Shown here: in pieces, positions 7,537 through 16,909 of the stretch | Layout: each line of letters starts with the position of its first letter | Numbering within the stretch: position 1 is the stretch's first letter | DNA from: DAISKN01 sp964553925 | GTDB lineage: Bacteria; Acidobacteriota; Vicinamibacteria; Marinacidobacterales; SMYC01 | Length of the DNA: 64,000 nt | Reading direction: 5' to 3' | Assembly (NCBI GenBank): GCA_964553925.1 | Contig: CAZKNR010000381.1 | Location: 1 to 64,000, forward strand | Notes under the pieces: model-generated | The model's input: only the letters and a program-made list of their open reading frames with translations | Told to the model about the DNA's origin: nothing | Database searches by the model: none | Made by a program: the position numbers and the translations under genes

Positions 7537-8345
7537 TTCGTCTCTCCCTTACTCGTCACCTTGACGGCGACGTAGGCGTTGGTCCAGCAGCACTGGAACC
7601 CGGTCCCGCCTTCACCGGAAACGTCGTTCGCCTGCAGTCGAAGGATGTAGTCGCCGGGGGTATCGAAGGTCGCGGTCGCGGTCGCTTTGCCGTCCGCGGG
7701 GTCGACGTCGGGGTTGGCCTTCTCGAAGGTGACGACGCCCGGTCCGCGGAACTTGCTCCATTTCACCGTCAACTGCGGACCTTTGTGGTCGGTTCGGTCG
7801 GGGTCGATGACGGCGTCGTCCGTCGCCCAGACGACCAGAGTCGCGGGCTCTGAAAGCGCCGCCTCGACCGAGGCGCTGATTCCCAAAGGAGGTCCCTGCT
7901 GCGCGGGACCGTCCGGCGCGAATCGAACGACGGGCGGGGTGTTCCCCTGAGCGGCGTCCTTATACGGCTCGACCTCCCACAAAGGGTCGAGGCGCATGGG
8001 AATCTGCGTTTCCTTCCCGTGCGCGACGAGGACCCACGTGAGCTTCTTTCCCGGGAAGTCCGCGGGGACCTGGATGGTAAAGACACCCCACTGTCGCCTT
8101 GGGAGAAAGTGCGTCGGCTGCCCGCGGTCGGGCTCGCCCGGCTCGATGCGGTTGCCGGGACCGACCGGGATGTCGAGGGTCTCCTTGAGATTTCGGTTGA
8201 AGTAGCCGACGAGAAGGCTATACGTTCCGTCCGGGTTCTTGAACCAGCCCTCGTACGCCGCGGTCACGTTCCGGCCCGAGTCCCGCTCGGGCTCGAGAGG
8301 GAGCTGCAGGAAAGCCCAGATCGTAAGAACGACCGCTGACATCAC
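7533..8345 (-). CDS. Exported protein with Ig/PKD-like domain, unknown function
   Basis: 270 aa. The N-terminus has a hydrophobic stretch (MMSAVVLTIWAFLQL) that could be a signal peptide or anchor. The C-terminal half ends in an Ig/PKD-like pattern (ATATFDTPGDYILRLQANDV). No catalytic motif recognised. Start and stop overlap both neighbours by 4 nt (ATGA), so it is tightly coupled to the cytochrome/monooxygenase gene and the lectin-like gene. A structural or binding partner of the exported oxidase is a reasonable guess. Confidence 0.65.
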   Translation of the reverse strand: MMSAVVLTIWAFLQLPLEPERDSGRNVTAAYEGWFKNPDGTYSLLVGYFNRNLKETLDIPVGPGNRIEPGEPDRGQPTHFLPRRQWGVFTIQVPADFPGKKLTWVLVAHGKETQIPMRLDPLWEVEPYKDAAQGNTPPVVRFAPDGPAQQGPPLGISASVEAALSEPATLVVWATDDAVIDPDRTDHKGPQLTVKWSKFRGPGVVTFEKANPDVDPADGKATATATFDTPGDYILRLQANDVSGEGGTGFQCCWTNAYVAVKVTSKGETK

Positions 8346-9700
8346 GGGTGCTGCTGGTCGGTCGAAGGCGAGCCCTCTTTCGCCTTTCTCAACTCGACCT
8401 CGGCCTGGTAGTCCTCGTCCTCCATGTAAGTAATGTTGACCCAGGCGTGCGCCATCTCGTCCACGGTGCGATCACCCCATCCCACCCACTGCGTGGGATC
8501 GGGGTTGGACTTGTTGGCCGCGGTGTTGTCGTGCCACGACGTGAACCGAAGCATCGTGCCTTTGGGGAGGAGAGGCGCCGCATCCGCGGTGTAGACGTAG
8601 TTGACGTGCCAGTTGAACTCGAAGTTGTCGACGTGGTTCAAGAGCTGGGCCTTGCCGTCAGGGAGGATCGCCTCCATCGACATCGCTTTTCCGCGAAGGT
8701 GCATGTGCGGCTGGTAGTTCTCGATCCGGCCTGCCTTCTTCATTACGTGGAATCCCTGGTGCACGCTTACCGCGTTCGGCGGGATGTCGAGCCCTTTCGG
8801 TCCGCCCTGGATGGCGTGGAAGATCCCCAGCACCTGCCGGTGCTTCGGCTCCTCACCCTTGGGGTACAGATAGATCGCGAGCTCGGCCGAGGTCTCGATG
8901 TCCTCGCCCACCGAGTGATAGTGGATGTCCCAGATGATCTTGGAGCCGGGGAGCAGAAGCTTTCCGCTTCCGGGGCGCATCAGCTCGCCCTGCTTTCCCA
9001 CCGCCCACTCCATGAAGAGGCCGGCGCCTATGGCCGCTTCCTCGTCCACAGAGGGCGCGTTGGTGCGATCCGCGTCCGGCTCTTCCTGTTCGAGCCTCGC
9101 GAGCGCGTGATGGATGACCCTCCGGCCCTCGATGGTGTTCGGCCGGATCTCGATCGCGCGCACCCAGCGGGGCTCGGTCAGGCCCGTCTCGACCACCGGC
9201 TTGTACCAGGCGTCCTGCGCCTGAGCTGGCACCGTGTACGCCGGCGATTTGAGGATCAAATCGGGCTCGCCGAACTTCTCCGCGAACGTCCAGACCTGTT
9301 CGTTCGGCCACTCGAGAGGGGGTGGCATGTCGCTCGGATCGCCCTTTTGGGCGCCCTCGTCCACCCAGCGCACGAGGGTCGCGATCTGCTCTTCGGTGAG
9401 CGAGCGATCGTTCTCGAAGTCGTGGATGCCGACGGTCTTGTCGATGTGCCAGGGCGGCATCCGACGCGCGGCGACTTCCTCCTTGATCGACATCGCCCAG
9501 GGCCGAATTTCCTCGTAGCTTACGAGAGACATCGGCGCCATGGACCCTTCGCGGTGGCACGCTTCGCACTTCTGCTGAAGGATCCGGGCGACGTCCTTGG
9601 TGAACGTCACCGGGGCGTCGCTCGGCCGCGCCCAAGTCGCCAAGGCGAGAAACGCCGCGATCAGGATCGAAAGTCTTCGTCGGGACGCTGAGTGGTTCAT
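8342..9700 (-). CDS. Exported cytochrome c fused to copper monooxygenase-like (PHM-fold) domain
   Basis: 452 aa with a signal peptide (RRLSILIAAFLALATWA). Residues about 30-120 form a c-type haem domain with CEACH (CxxCH) and a possible distal Met ligand in MAPMSL. The remainder shows the three His clusters of type II copper, ascorbate-dependent monooxygenases: VIHHAL, DIHYHSVG and QPHMHLRGKA. In the PHM family these bind two coppers and hydroxylate C-H bonds of peptides or amines. Fusion to a haem c suggests electrons arrive through the cytochrome rather than ascorbate. First gene of a three-gene exported operon; substrate unknown. Confidence 0.78.
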   Translation of the reverse strand: MNHSASRRRLSILIAAFLALATWARPSDAPVTFTKDVARILQQKCEACHREGSMAPMSLVSYEEIRPWAMSIKEEVAARRMPPWHIDKTVGIHDFENDRSLTEEQIATLVRWVDEGAQKGDPSDMPPPLEWPNEQVWTFAEKFGEPDLILKSPAYTVPAQAQDAWYKPVVETGLTEPRWVRAIEIRPNTIEGRRVIHHALARLEQEEPDADRTNAPSVDEEAAIGAGLFMEWAVGKQGELMRPGSGKLLLPGSKIIWDIHYHSVGEDIETSAELAIYLYPKGEEPKHRQVLGIFHAIQGGPKGLDIPPNAVSVHQGFHVMKKAGRIENYQPHMHLRGKAMSMEAILPDGKAQLLNHVDNFEFNWHVNYVYTADAAPLLPKGTMLRFTSWHDNTAANKSNPDPTQWVGWGDRTVDEMAHAWVNITYMEDEDYQAEVELRKAKEGSPSTDQQHP

Positions 9701-9763
9701 GGCGAGCTCCCTCCGGAATCTTACCTGGAACGATAACCGATGCGAATGCCCAAAAACAAACGG

Positions 9764-11269
9764 CTAAGGCTGGCTTCGGGGGACCGCGTCCATCAGAAGC
9801 GCGAGCGCCCTCCCAAGTGCCTCGTCTCCCGGGGACGCTCCCTTGTAGTGCCCGAGGCGAACCACGACGAGATCGTGCGAGGGGATGATAATCGTGGACT
9901 GCCCTCCCGCGCCCGACATGTAGTACGCCTCTTTGGGAATCGGAAACGTCTCGTTCCCGTTGATCCAGAAGAACCCGCCGTAAACCGGCCTTCCGTCCGC
10001 GGCCCAGGCGGGCGCCACCGTGCTCACGAAATCCTTGTAGCCCTCGGGAAGGATCCTCTCGCCGTTCCAGACGCCGTCCTTCAGGTAGAGATTGCCGAGC
10101 CGCGCCCAGTCTCGTCCCGAGCCGAGCTCGTACCCCTGGAGCAGGAAGTTCCCGTAGGGGTCGGCCTCCACGACCATATTTCGGATTCCGATCTTGTCGA
10201 AGAGCGCGCGCCTCGGAAACGAGAGGTACTCCTCGCCCCTTCCTTCGACCCCGAGCCGGACGAGGTAGTTGATGAGAACGGGATCGCAGTTGCGGTAACG
10301 GCCCACGGTGTTCGGGGGCCACTCCTGCGGTCGGGTCGCGGCCCATTGGAACGAGTTGGCACCGCCGGTATAGAGGTAGAGGTGATCGAGGTAACCGAGA
10401 GTGGGGTCGAGGCCGGGCTCCCCGGGCGCGCGGCATCTCAAGCCGCTCGACATCCGGAGGATGTCGGAGATACGGATCTGTGCTCGAGGATCGCCTTCCT
10501 CCTGCCACTCGGGCACGGGCGCGGGCTGATCGAGCTGATACACCCCCTGCTGGATCATGATGCCCATGAGAGTCGCGGTGAGACTCTTTCCCATCGACCA
10601 GCTCTCGAGCGAGGAGTGCATGCCGATGCCGTCCGCGTACTTCTCCCCGATGATGCGGCCCTTCCAAGTGGCGACGAACGCCGCGGTCATGCCGGAGGCA
10701 GGCTCGAAGGCGGCGTTCACCGCGGCGGCCACTTTCTCAGCGTTGAGCTCCGCCGGAAGCGGCTCTTCGGGAAGCGCGTCCCCCATGGGCCACGGGGTCG
10801 TCGCGGCGTCGGGGAGATTGCTCTTCAGCGCCACCGGCGAGTAGTGGACGGAGTCCGCCCCGACGGGAAGGGCGACGCAGCCCTGGTCGCCGAGGTACTT
10901 CGCGGTGCGAACGACGCCGCTCGCGAGCGTCAGGTGCACCGCCTTGTTCTCGAGGTCGATGCGCTTTTCGGTCACGTGCTTGCGCTCTTCGTACGGGCCC
11001 GTGAAGTAGCCGACGTTCTCCGCGGCGAAGTCGGGATCGAGGCCGGTGATGAAGACCGCTGAGCAGAGCGTCTTGGCGAAGCCCGCGGTGTGGTGCTCGA
11101 GGGCGTCCCCCGGAGGGGGCAGGTACTCCGTCTTCAGCTCGAGCGGCTTCGCTCGAGCCACGAGTGCCTCGTCGGAACCGGGCTCGGGAGCCACCGGCTT
11201 GGCGGGCGGAGCGCTGCCGCAGGCGACGAAAAGGAGGGCCACGATTCCTGGGAAAGCTTGGCGCGTCAT
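9764..11269 (-). CDS. Serine hydrolase, beta-lactamase (class C/esterase) family, lipoprotein
   Basis: 501 aa. The N-terminus is a lipoprotein signal (PGIVALLFVAC). The catalytic domain has the SxxK motif SMGK (in SWSMGKSLTATLMG), the YxN motif as YRN in GRYRNCDP, and a GAGG in place of the KTG/HxG box (YMSGAGGQS). These features are typical of penicillin-binding-protein-like esterases and DD-peptidases rather than true beta-lactamases. An about 150-residue N-terminal extension of unknown role precedes the catalytic part. Divergent from the phosphatase-fold gene at 11311. Confidence 0.85.
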   Translation of the reverse strand: MTRQAFPGIVALLFVACGSAPPAKPVAPEPGSDEALVARAKPLELKTEYLPPPGDALEHHTAGFAKTLCSAVFITGLDPDFAAENVGYFTGPYEERKHVTEKRIDLENKAVHLTLASGVVRTAKYLGDQGCVALPVGADSVHYSPVALKSNLPDAATTPWPMGDALPEEPLPAELNAEKVAAAVNAAFEPASGMTAAFVATWKGRIIGEKYADGIGMHSSLESWSMGKSLTATLMGIMIQQGVYQLDQPAPVPEWQEEGDPRAQIRISDILRMSSGLRCRAPGEPGLDPTLGYLDHLYLYTGGANSFQWAATRPQEWPPNTVGRYRNCDPVLINYLVRLGVEGRGEEYLSFPRRALFDKIGIRNMVVEADPYGNFLLQGYELGSGRDWARLGNLYLKDGVWNGERILPEGYKDFVSTVAPAWAADGRPVYGGFFWINGNETFPIPKEAYYMSGAGGQSTIIIPSHDLVVVRLGHYKGASPGDEALGRALALLMDAVPRSQP

Positions 11270-11310
11270 ATCGACCTCCGGGTTAGCATTCTATAGACTA
11301 CGATTCCCCG

Positions 11311-12417
11311 ATGCGACTGCCGAGCGTCCTCGCCGCCGTCATCCTCTTCGCGGCGACGAGCTCCCGCGCGAGCGACAACGTCATTCTCGTCACCCTCGAC
11401 GGCGTTCGGATTCAGGAGCTCTTCTCCGGATTCGACCCGTTTCTGCTCGACCGGCCGGAGGATTCCGGGATCTACGACCCGGAGCTGACGCGCCGGCGCT
11501 ACTGGCGGGAGAGTCCCGAGAAAAGTCGTGAAGCTCTCCTGCCGTTTTTCTGGAAGACGCTCGCGCCGATGGGGGTGGTGCTGGGAAACAAAGCGAAAGG
11601 AAGCCGCGTCACCGTCCGCAACCAGCATTGGTTTTCCTATCCTGGCTACAGCGAGATCCTGACGGGACGGCCGCAGCCCGACGTCACCACCAACGACATC
11701 GTCCGCTACCCCCACGTCACCGTCCTCGAGCACGCGCGGCAAAAGCTCGGGCTCGAGATGAAGGACGTCGCCCAGTTCGGCTCGTGGGACGGTTTCGAGG
11801 CGGCGGCGGCGAGCCGCGACGATGCCTTCTTCATGAACGGCGCCTACGACTTCGTGAGCCCGGAGCTTACGACGCCGGAGATGGATCGAATCGCGGGACT
11901 GCGCAAGCGCGTCATGGAGCTCTGGGAGGAGAGCAGCAACGACGTCCTCACCTTCGAGCTTGCCCGCGCTTACCTGAAGGAGCACCGTCCGCGGGTGATG
12001 TGGCTCGGGCTCAGCCAGTCCGACGACTGGGCTCATGCCCGGAGGTACGATCGGCTCCTCGATTATCTCCACCTCGCCGACGAGCTCCTGAAGGACTTGT
12101 GGGAGACCGTTCAGTCGCTCGAGACCCATCGCGATCGGACGACCCTGATTCTCACCACCGATCACGGCCGCGGCCTCACCCCGCGCGATTGGGTGGAGCA
12201 CGACTTCGGCATCGAAGGATGTCAAGACATCTGGATCGCGATCGCCGGTCCCGGGACGCCGGACCGCGGCGAGATGGCGGAGACGGCCGAGGTTCATCAG
12301 AGCGACGTCGCTGCCACGATCCTGAAGCTCCTCGGGCTCGACTACCGGGAGCTCGATCCAGAACCAGGTCCTCCGATCGGGGTCGCCTTCAGGGATTCAG
12401 AGGGGCTAACGAAGTGA
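11311..12417 (+). CDS. Secreted alkaline-phosphatase-superfamily hydrolase
   Basis: 368 aa with a signal peptide (MRLPSVLAAVILFAATSSRA). Metal-site elements of the alkaline phosphatase/sulfatase fold are visible: VTLDGVR near the start, GYSEILTG (candidate nucleophile region), SQSDDWAH, TTDHGRG and, at the end, EVHQSDVAATIL. The family hydrolyses phosphate or sulfate esters and includes phosphopentomutase-like and phosphodiesterase members; the substrate cannot be read. The 3' end overlaps the convergent gene by 29 bp. Confidence 0.8.
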   Translation: MRLPSVLAAVILFAATSSRASDNVILVTLDGVRIQELFSGFDPFLLDRPEDSGIYDPELTRRRYWRESPEKSREALLPFFWKTLAPMGVVLGNKAKGSRVTVRNQHWFSYPGYSEILTGRPQPDVTTNDIVRYPHVTVLEHARQKLGLEMKDVAQFGSWDGFEAAAASRDDAFFMNGAYDFVSPELTTPEMDRIAGLRKRVMELWEESSNDVLTFELARAYLKEHRPRVMWLGLSQSDDWAHARRYDRLLDYLHLADELLKDLWETVQSLETHRDRTTLILTTDHGRGLTPRDWVEHDFGIEGCQDIWIAIAGPGTPDRGEMAETAEVHQSDVAATILKLLGLDYRELDPEPGPPIGVAFRDSEGLTK

Positions 12418-13126
12418 ACACCTCGTCCGGAAGCGAATCGGTGACGAGGATGTCCTCGAAGAGGATCCGCTCTCCGTTCACTCCGAGGCGCTCGGTGGCG
12501 AGAAGGATCCGGCCAAATCGCTCCCAGCCCGTCCATCGATAGTCGCCTTCGGTTCCGCCCTGGAGTCGGAAGCGCCACCGATCGAGAAGGCGCGTCTTGC
12601 GATTGACGTATAGCCAGAACTGGTCTCCCGGCGTAAGCCCCACGTTTTCGAAGCGCAGGTGGAGGCGGTCCTGGATCGTGCCTCCCACGGTCTCCTCGCC
12701 CTCGTAGGTCAAAACCGCTCCCGGATCGCGGAGCTTGTAAGGAGCGAGAAGCCAATAGGTCTCGCCCGCCCAGATCCGCGAGGCGAGGGTCAGGTACTCG
12801 GAGAGCTCCGCCCCGTCGAGAGGCCGGCCCTCCACCGCCGCCCTTCCCTGACGGGTTACGAGGTTCATCACCACCACGTAGGGAACGCCGGAGTCGTTCA
12901 CCGCTTCGAGACGGTAGCGGCCGCTCTCGCGATCCCAGGTGAGGTTCAGGCGCCGGCCCTGGCGCACGAAGGTGAAGCGGAGGAATCGGGCTTTCTCCCA
13001 GCTCTCGCTTCCGCCGAGAGCCTGCATCATCTCAGTGGCGATGGCATTCGCCTTCTCGTCGAAGGCCGTCGCCGGAACGGCGCCGAGGAGGAGCGCGACG
13101 AGGAGAGCGTATCCCACGGCCGGCAT
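12389..13126 (-). CDS. Exported LolA-like/outer-membrane lipoprotein-sorting-type protein
   Basis: 245 aa from the ATG at 13126, which gives a clean signal peptide (AVGYALLVALLLGAVPATAF); the longer frame upstream is Arg-rich and unlikely to be coding. The mature part alternates short beta strands (WEKARFLRFTFVRQGRRL, YRWTGWERFGRILLATE) as in LolA/LppX-like folds that carry lipids or lipoproteins in the periplasm. Assignment is by fold impression only. It overlaps the convergent phosphatase-fold gene by 29 bp. Confidence 0.65.
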   Translation of the reverse strand: MPAVGYALLVALLLGAVPATAFDEKANAIATEMMQALGGSESWEKARFLRFTFVRQGRRLNLTWDRESGRYRLEAVNDSGVPYVVVMNLVTRQGRAAVEGRPLDGAELSEYLTLASRIWAGETYWLLAPYKLRDPGAVLTYEGEETVGGTIQDRLHLRFENVGLTPGDQFWLYVNRKTRLLDRWRFRLQGGTEGDYRWTGWERFGRILLATERLGVNGERILFEDILVTDSLPDEVFTSLAPLNP

Positions 13127-13316
13127 TATAACGATGTTGCGGCACCGGAAGCGGTTCCCCGACGGACATGAGCGAGAAGGGCGAGATCCCGCGGCTCCTC
13201 GACGCCTGCGCCGGAGGCAGCCGGGCCGGTTTCGACGGAGCTCGAAAAGGCCGGCAAGCTCTTGATCCACGGAGCCGAAAAGCGGTAGATTATCACCTGG
13301 GTTTTGGGGGGGGTCT

Positions 13317-13796
13317 TTGATCTCAGCCGCGCCGGCCGAGCAACGAAATTTCACGCGTGTTCGTCCGCGTAGCGTCGTGTCGCTCGCGATGTATCAGGGC
13401 GAGCTCATCCCTCCCGCCTACGGAATCGTCAGCGACATCTCCGAGACGGGCGCCTGCATACACTCCGATCGAATCCACTACCGGGGGCAAAAGCTACAGC
13501 TTCGAATCCAGTTCGTCGCCCAGCCGGAGCTTTTCGAGACCCAAGGAAGGGTCCGGTGGATTCGGCCCGCACTCGCCGGTGAGAACGGGGTGAGGGGAGG
13601 CGCCCTCGCCGGAGTCGAGTTCCATCTCCCTTCGACGACGTCGATGTCGAAGCTCCGCCGGCTTCTCCTCTCTCCTGATTTCGAGTTTCCCGATTCGGGC
13701 GGCCGCCAGTTCGAGGAGTTCCTGCGGGCGCTGCAGCCTTTCCTCCTGAAGCTCGGGACGCTTCTCGACGAGCTCTCCGTGCTCCCGAAGCACTAA
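13317..13796 (+). CDS. PilZ-domain protein
   Basis: 159 aa from a TTG start at 13317; no better start is available before the conserved part. The c-di-GMP-binding signature is present: RxxxR-like RVRPR near residue 15 and the D/NxSxxG motif as DISETGACI at about 41-49. A C-terminal helical tail (QFEEFLRALQPFLLKLGTLL) is added. It likely reports c-di-GMP made or degraded by proteins such as the one at 42865. A run of eight G (13306-13313) directly precedes the start. Confidence 0.8.
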   Translation: MISAAPAEQRNFTRVRPRSVVSLAMYQGELIPPAYGIVSDISETGACIHSDRIHYRGQKLQLRIQFVAQPELFETQGRVRWIRPALAGENGVRGGALAGVEFHLPSTTSMSKLRRLLLSPDFEFPDSGGRQFEEFLRALQPFLLKLGTLLDELSVLPKH

Positions 13797-13897
13797 CTTA
13801 ACTGGCGAGGCTGCGCCTCGACCAGACCCAATCTTCCCGCGGAAGACCACGTAGACGTAGTCATTCGCGCGCCTCCTATTCGCTCGGAACGCGTTGA

Positions 13898-13903
13898 TAT
13901 AAT
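13898..13903 (+). promoter_or_regulatory. Likely -10 box for the FprA-type reductase gene
   Basis: TATAAT 55 nt before the ATG at 13958. No convincing -35 at 17 nt, so an extended -10 or activator-dependent promoter is possible. Confidence 0.4.
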
Positions 13904-13957
13904 GAAAGTCCTCCCGTCTCATCCCGCGGAGCAGGAACGAGGAAACGAAGAGAGACG

Positions 13958-15364
13958 ATGACCGAAAACGCGATTGGAACCGAAGCGAACCCCCTGAGAG
14001 TGGCGATCGTGGGCTCGGGCCCGACGGGCTTCTATACTGCCGAGCACCTTTTCAAGCAGAAGGCCCACGTTGTCGAAGTCGATCTCTACGAAAGGCTCCC
14101 TACGCCCTTCGGTCTCGTGCGCGGGGGCGTCGCTCCGGACCATCAAAAGATCAAATCGGTCACCAAGGCGTACGACCGCATCGCCGCGCACCCGCGCTTC
14201 CGTTACTACGGCAACGTCGAGCTCGGAGCGGACGTGAGCCTCGAGGACCTGTGTCGGCATTACCATCAGATCGTTTTCACCGTGGGCGCCCAGATCGATC
14301 GAAGCATGGACATCCCGGGCGAGGACCTGAGACGCAGCCACGCGGCGACGGAGTTCGTGGCCTGGTACAACGGTCACCCCGACTACCGGAACCGGGAGTT
14401 CGATCTCTCCCAGGAGTCGGTCGCGGTGGTGGGTGTCGGAAACGTCGCCGTCGACGTTTGCCGCATCTTGTGCCGCAGCCGGGAAGAGCTCGAGAAGACG
14501 GACATCGCAGACTATGCTCTGGAGCAGATCGCGGCTTCGAGAGTGAGAACGGTCTACATGCTCGGTAGAAGAGGTCCGGCGCAGGCCGCCTTCACCAACC
14601 CCGAGATCAAGGAGCTCGGGGAAATGGAGGTCGCCGACATCCAGGTTCCGGAGGAGGAGGCGGCGATCGACGAAGCCACACGGAAGTTCATGGAAGCCAA
14701 CCCCGATCCCTCCACGGACCGCAAGGTCGAGATCCTTCAGCGGTACGCCGGGGAGAAACGTTCGGGAAAGTCGAAGAGGCTCGTGCTGAGATTCCTCGTC
14801 TCGCCCGTCGAGCTTCTCGGCGGGGCCGACGGCGGCGTCCGGGCGGTGAAGCTGGTGAAAAACGAGCTCTTCCTCGACCAGAAGGGCGGAATCAAACCGA
14901 AGGCGACATCGGCCTTCGAGGAGCTTCCCGCGGGGCTCGCGTTTCGGTCCGTCGGCTACAAGGGGGTCGCGCTTGCCGGAATCCCGTTCCGCGAAGACTG
15001 GGGCGTGATCCCGAACGAGAAGGGCCGGGTCCTCGAATCCGGCGGAGCGGTGAAGGGGCTTTACTGCGCCGGCTGGATCAAGCGGGGACCGACCGGGGTC
15101 ATCGGCACCAACAAGCCGGATGCCCTCGAGACGGTTACGGCGATGCTCGAGGACGTCGGCAAGGGACTTTACCTCGCGCCCGAGGCCCCTGCTGTCACGG
15201 CGGCGGAAGCGATGGTCCGGAGCCGCAAGCCGAGCTTCGTCTCCTATGACGACTGGAAGAAGCTCGATGCCCTCGAGGTCGAGAGAGCGAAAGGAACCGA
15301 GCGGCCGAGGGTCAAGTTCTGTTCGGTCGAGGAAATGCTCTCGGCGCTCGGAAAGGGATCGTGA
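13958..15364 (+). CDS. fprA: Ferredoxin/adrenodoxin-type NADP+ reductase (FprA family)
   Basis: 468 aa flavoprotein. The FAD-binding GxGxxG is at the N-terminus (AIVGSGPTGFYTAEHL), followed by the diagnostic PFGLVRGGVAPDHQKIK segment. The NADP Rossmann motif VVGVGNVAVDVCRIL and the C-terminal GWIKRGPTGVIGTNKPDA complete the adrenodoxin reductase signature. It moves electrons between NADPH and ferredoxin. The KorAB ferredoxin enzyme at 52 kb is one possible metabolic partner. It ends just before the lipoprotein gene and may share its mRNA. Confidence 0.93.
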   Translation: MTENAIGTEANPLRVAIVGSGPTGFYTAEHLFKQKAHVVEVDLYERLPTPFGLVRGGVAPDHQKIKSVTKAYDRIAAHPRFRYYGNVELGADVSLEDLCRHYHQIVFTVGAQIDRSMDIPGEDLRRSHAATEFVAWYNGHPDYRNREFDLSQESVAVVGVGNVAVDVCRILCRSREELEKTDIADYALEQIAASRVRTVYMLGRRGPAQAAFTNPEIKELGEMEVADIQVPEEEAAIDEATRKFMEANPDPSTDRKVEILQRYAGEKRSGKSKRLVLRFLVSPVELLGGADGGVRAVKLVKNELFLDQKGGIKPKATSAFEELPAGLAFRSVGYKGVALAGIPFREDWGVIPNEKGRVLESGGAVKGLYCAGWIKRGPTGVIGTNKPDALETVTAMLEDVGKGLYLAPEAPAVTAAEAMVRSRKPSFVSYDDWKKLDALEVERAKGTERPRVKFCSVEEMLSALGKGS

Positions 15365-15365
15365 G

Positions 15366-16454
15366 TTGAAGCTTTCTCGGCAGCCTCTTGCTGCGTTCGC
15401 CGCCCTCTGCGCTCTCGCCGCCGCCTGCTCCCGGACGCCTACTCCCGTTCCCGGGTTCCGAGAGCTCGTCTCGGAGCTTTCGGAGGAGGGCGGCTACTTC
15501 GACACCGACAACCTGATCTCGAACGAGACCGCGTACCTTCAGGTGATCCCTCATCTGACGCCTTCGGGCGGCGTCTACATCGGAGTCGGACCGGAACAGA
15601 ACTTCCACTACATCGGACGCCTCCGGTCCGAATGGGCCTTCATCCTCGACGTTCGCCGCGACAATCTCCTCCACCATCTGCTCTTGAACGCTCTTCTTTC
15701 CGAGTCGGAGACGCCCATGGAGTACCTCTGCCGGCTCTTTTCCCGCCGGTGTCCCGAGGGCCGCCCGGAGGGCGGCTTCAAGGAAATGCTCGCCGCGGTC
15801 GAGGGGTCGGAACGAGGCGAGGATCTCTTCGAGAGAAACCTCGGCGCCGTCTTCGAGCACATCGCGACCCGGCTCGACTTTTCGCTCGACGCGAAAGACC
15901 GCGAGGTGCTCGAGTTCACGTATCGCTCCTTTTTCGACGAGCAGCTGGATCTCCGGTTCAAGAGCCACGGCCGGCCCCCGATGCCCTATCATCCGACCTA
16001 CCGCACGCTCCTGCTGGCGAAGGGACTCGATTCTGAGCCTTCCCATTTTCTCGCCCGCCCGGGAGACTACAACCACGTCCGGCGCCTCGCGCGGGAAGGA
16101 CGGCTCGTTCCCGTCGTCGGGGATTTCGCCGGTCCCCACGCCTTGAAGGCGGTCGGGAATTTCGCCCGCGAGCAGGGCGAGACCGTCACCGCCTTCTACG
16201 TCTCGAACGTCGAGTTCTACCTTCTGCGAAGCGGCGTCTTCCCGGCGTACGTCGACAACGTCCGGGCGCTTCCGCTCTCGGATACGAGCCAGTTCATCCG
16301 GGCGTACTTCAGCTACGGGTATCCCCACCCCGCGGCGGTTGCCGGCCATCGCAGCACGCTCGTTCGCCAGAGGGTCGGCCGGTTCCTCGAGTTGTTCGAC
16401 CGGGGGGCTTACGAGGACTATTGGGACGTGAGCACCCTCGACTACGAGCGATGA
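15366..16454 (+). CDS. Lipoprotein of the LIC_10091-like family, function unknown
   Basis: 362 aa from a TTG at 15366, directly after the fprA stop. This start is chosen because it yields a lipobox (LCALAAAC). The mature protein has a conserved region with VPVVGDFAGPHALKAVG, VTAFYVSNVEFYL and PYHPTYRTLLLA, which I associate with the LIC_10091-type family of unknown function (a methyltransferase-like fold has been suggested for relatives). A cytoplasmic fold carried on a lipoprotein is unusual. The stop overlaps the next start (ATGA). Confidence 0.65.
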   Translation: MKLSRQPLAAFAALCALAAACSRTPTPVPGFRELVSELSEEGGYFDTDNLISNETAYLQVIPHLTPSGGVYIGVGPEQNFHYIGRLRSEWAFILDVRRDNLLHHLLLNALLSESETPMEYLCRLFSRRCPEGRPEGGFKEMLAAVEGSERGEDLFERNLGAVFEHIATRLDFSLDAKDREVLEFTYRSFFDEQLDLRFKSHGRPPMPYHPTYRTLLLAKGLDSEPSHFLARPGDYNHVRRLAREGRLVPVVGDFAGPHALKAVGNFAREQGETVTAFYVSNVEFYLLRSGVFPAYVDNVRALPLSDTSQFIRAYFSYGYPHPAAVAGHRSTLVRQRVGRFLELFDRGAYEDYWDVSTLDYER

Positions 16455-16909
16455 GCGATCTCGAGAGGCGGCGGATCCGGGTCGACTGGGAGGAGCTCGA
16501 GGACGCGTTCGCCGACAGCTCCGCTGATCACCGGTACTATCTCGACCGGGAGACCGGCGCGGTCCACTTCTTCTCCTCCTATCTCGACAACGAAGACGAG
16601 GAGGATGATGAGCGCGCCATCACCGCCGAGGAGCGCTACGTTCTCATCCCGCACGCGCGCCGTCTGGTTCCGTCGCACGAGCTTCTAGAGTTCGCGGCAT
16701 CGCTCTCTCCGCGGGACGCGCGGCGGGAGGTCGAGTCTTTCTTGCAAGGCTTGCAGGGCTTGCAGGCGCCCGAGGGCTACCGCCGGTTCGAAGAGGTCGT
16801 CGCCGAAAATCCCCAGGCGCTCTACGAGTGGCGACGGTTCGTGAAGGAGCGCATGGCCCCGCGGATCAAGAGCTGGCTCGCGGACGTGGCGGTAGAGCCC
16901 CTCGACTGA
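16451..16909 (+). CDS. UPF0158 family protein
   Basis: 152 aa, acidic. Start at ATG 16451 overlapping the upstream stop. The protein has the UPF0158 pattern: VDWEELEDAF, HYYLDRETGAV, YVLIPHA, then FLQGLQGLQAP and WL at the end. Function unknown; the acidic patch NEDEEDDE is notable. It overlaps the 3' end of convergent queG by 44 bp. Confidence 0.7.
   Translation: MSDLERRRIRVDWEELEDAFADSSADHRYYLDRETGAVHFFSSYLDNEDEEDDERAITAEERYVLIPHARRLVPSHELLEFAASLSPRDARREVESFLQGLQGLQAPEGYRRFEEVVAENPQALYEWRRFVKERMAPRIKSWLADVAVEPLD

Noticed and set aside
8348..9691. 447-aa ORF on the plus strand opposite the cytochrome/monooxygenase gene
   Set aside because: The minus-strand frame has CxxCH and three His motifs; the plus frame has none.
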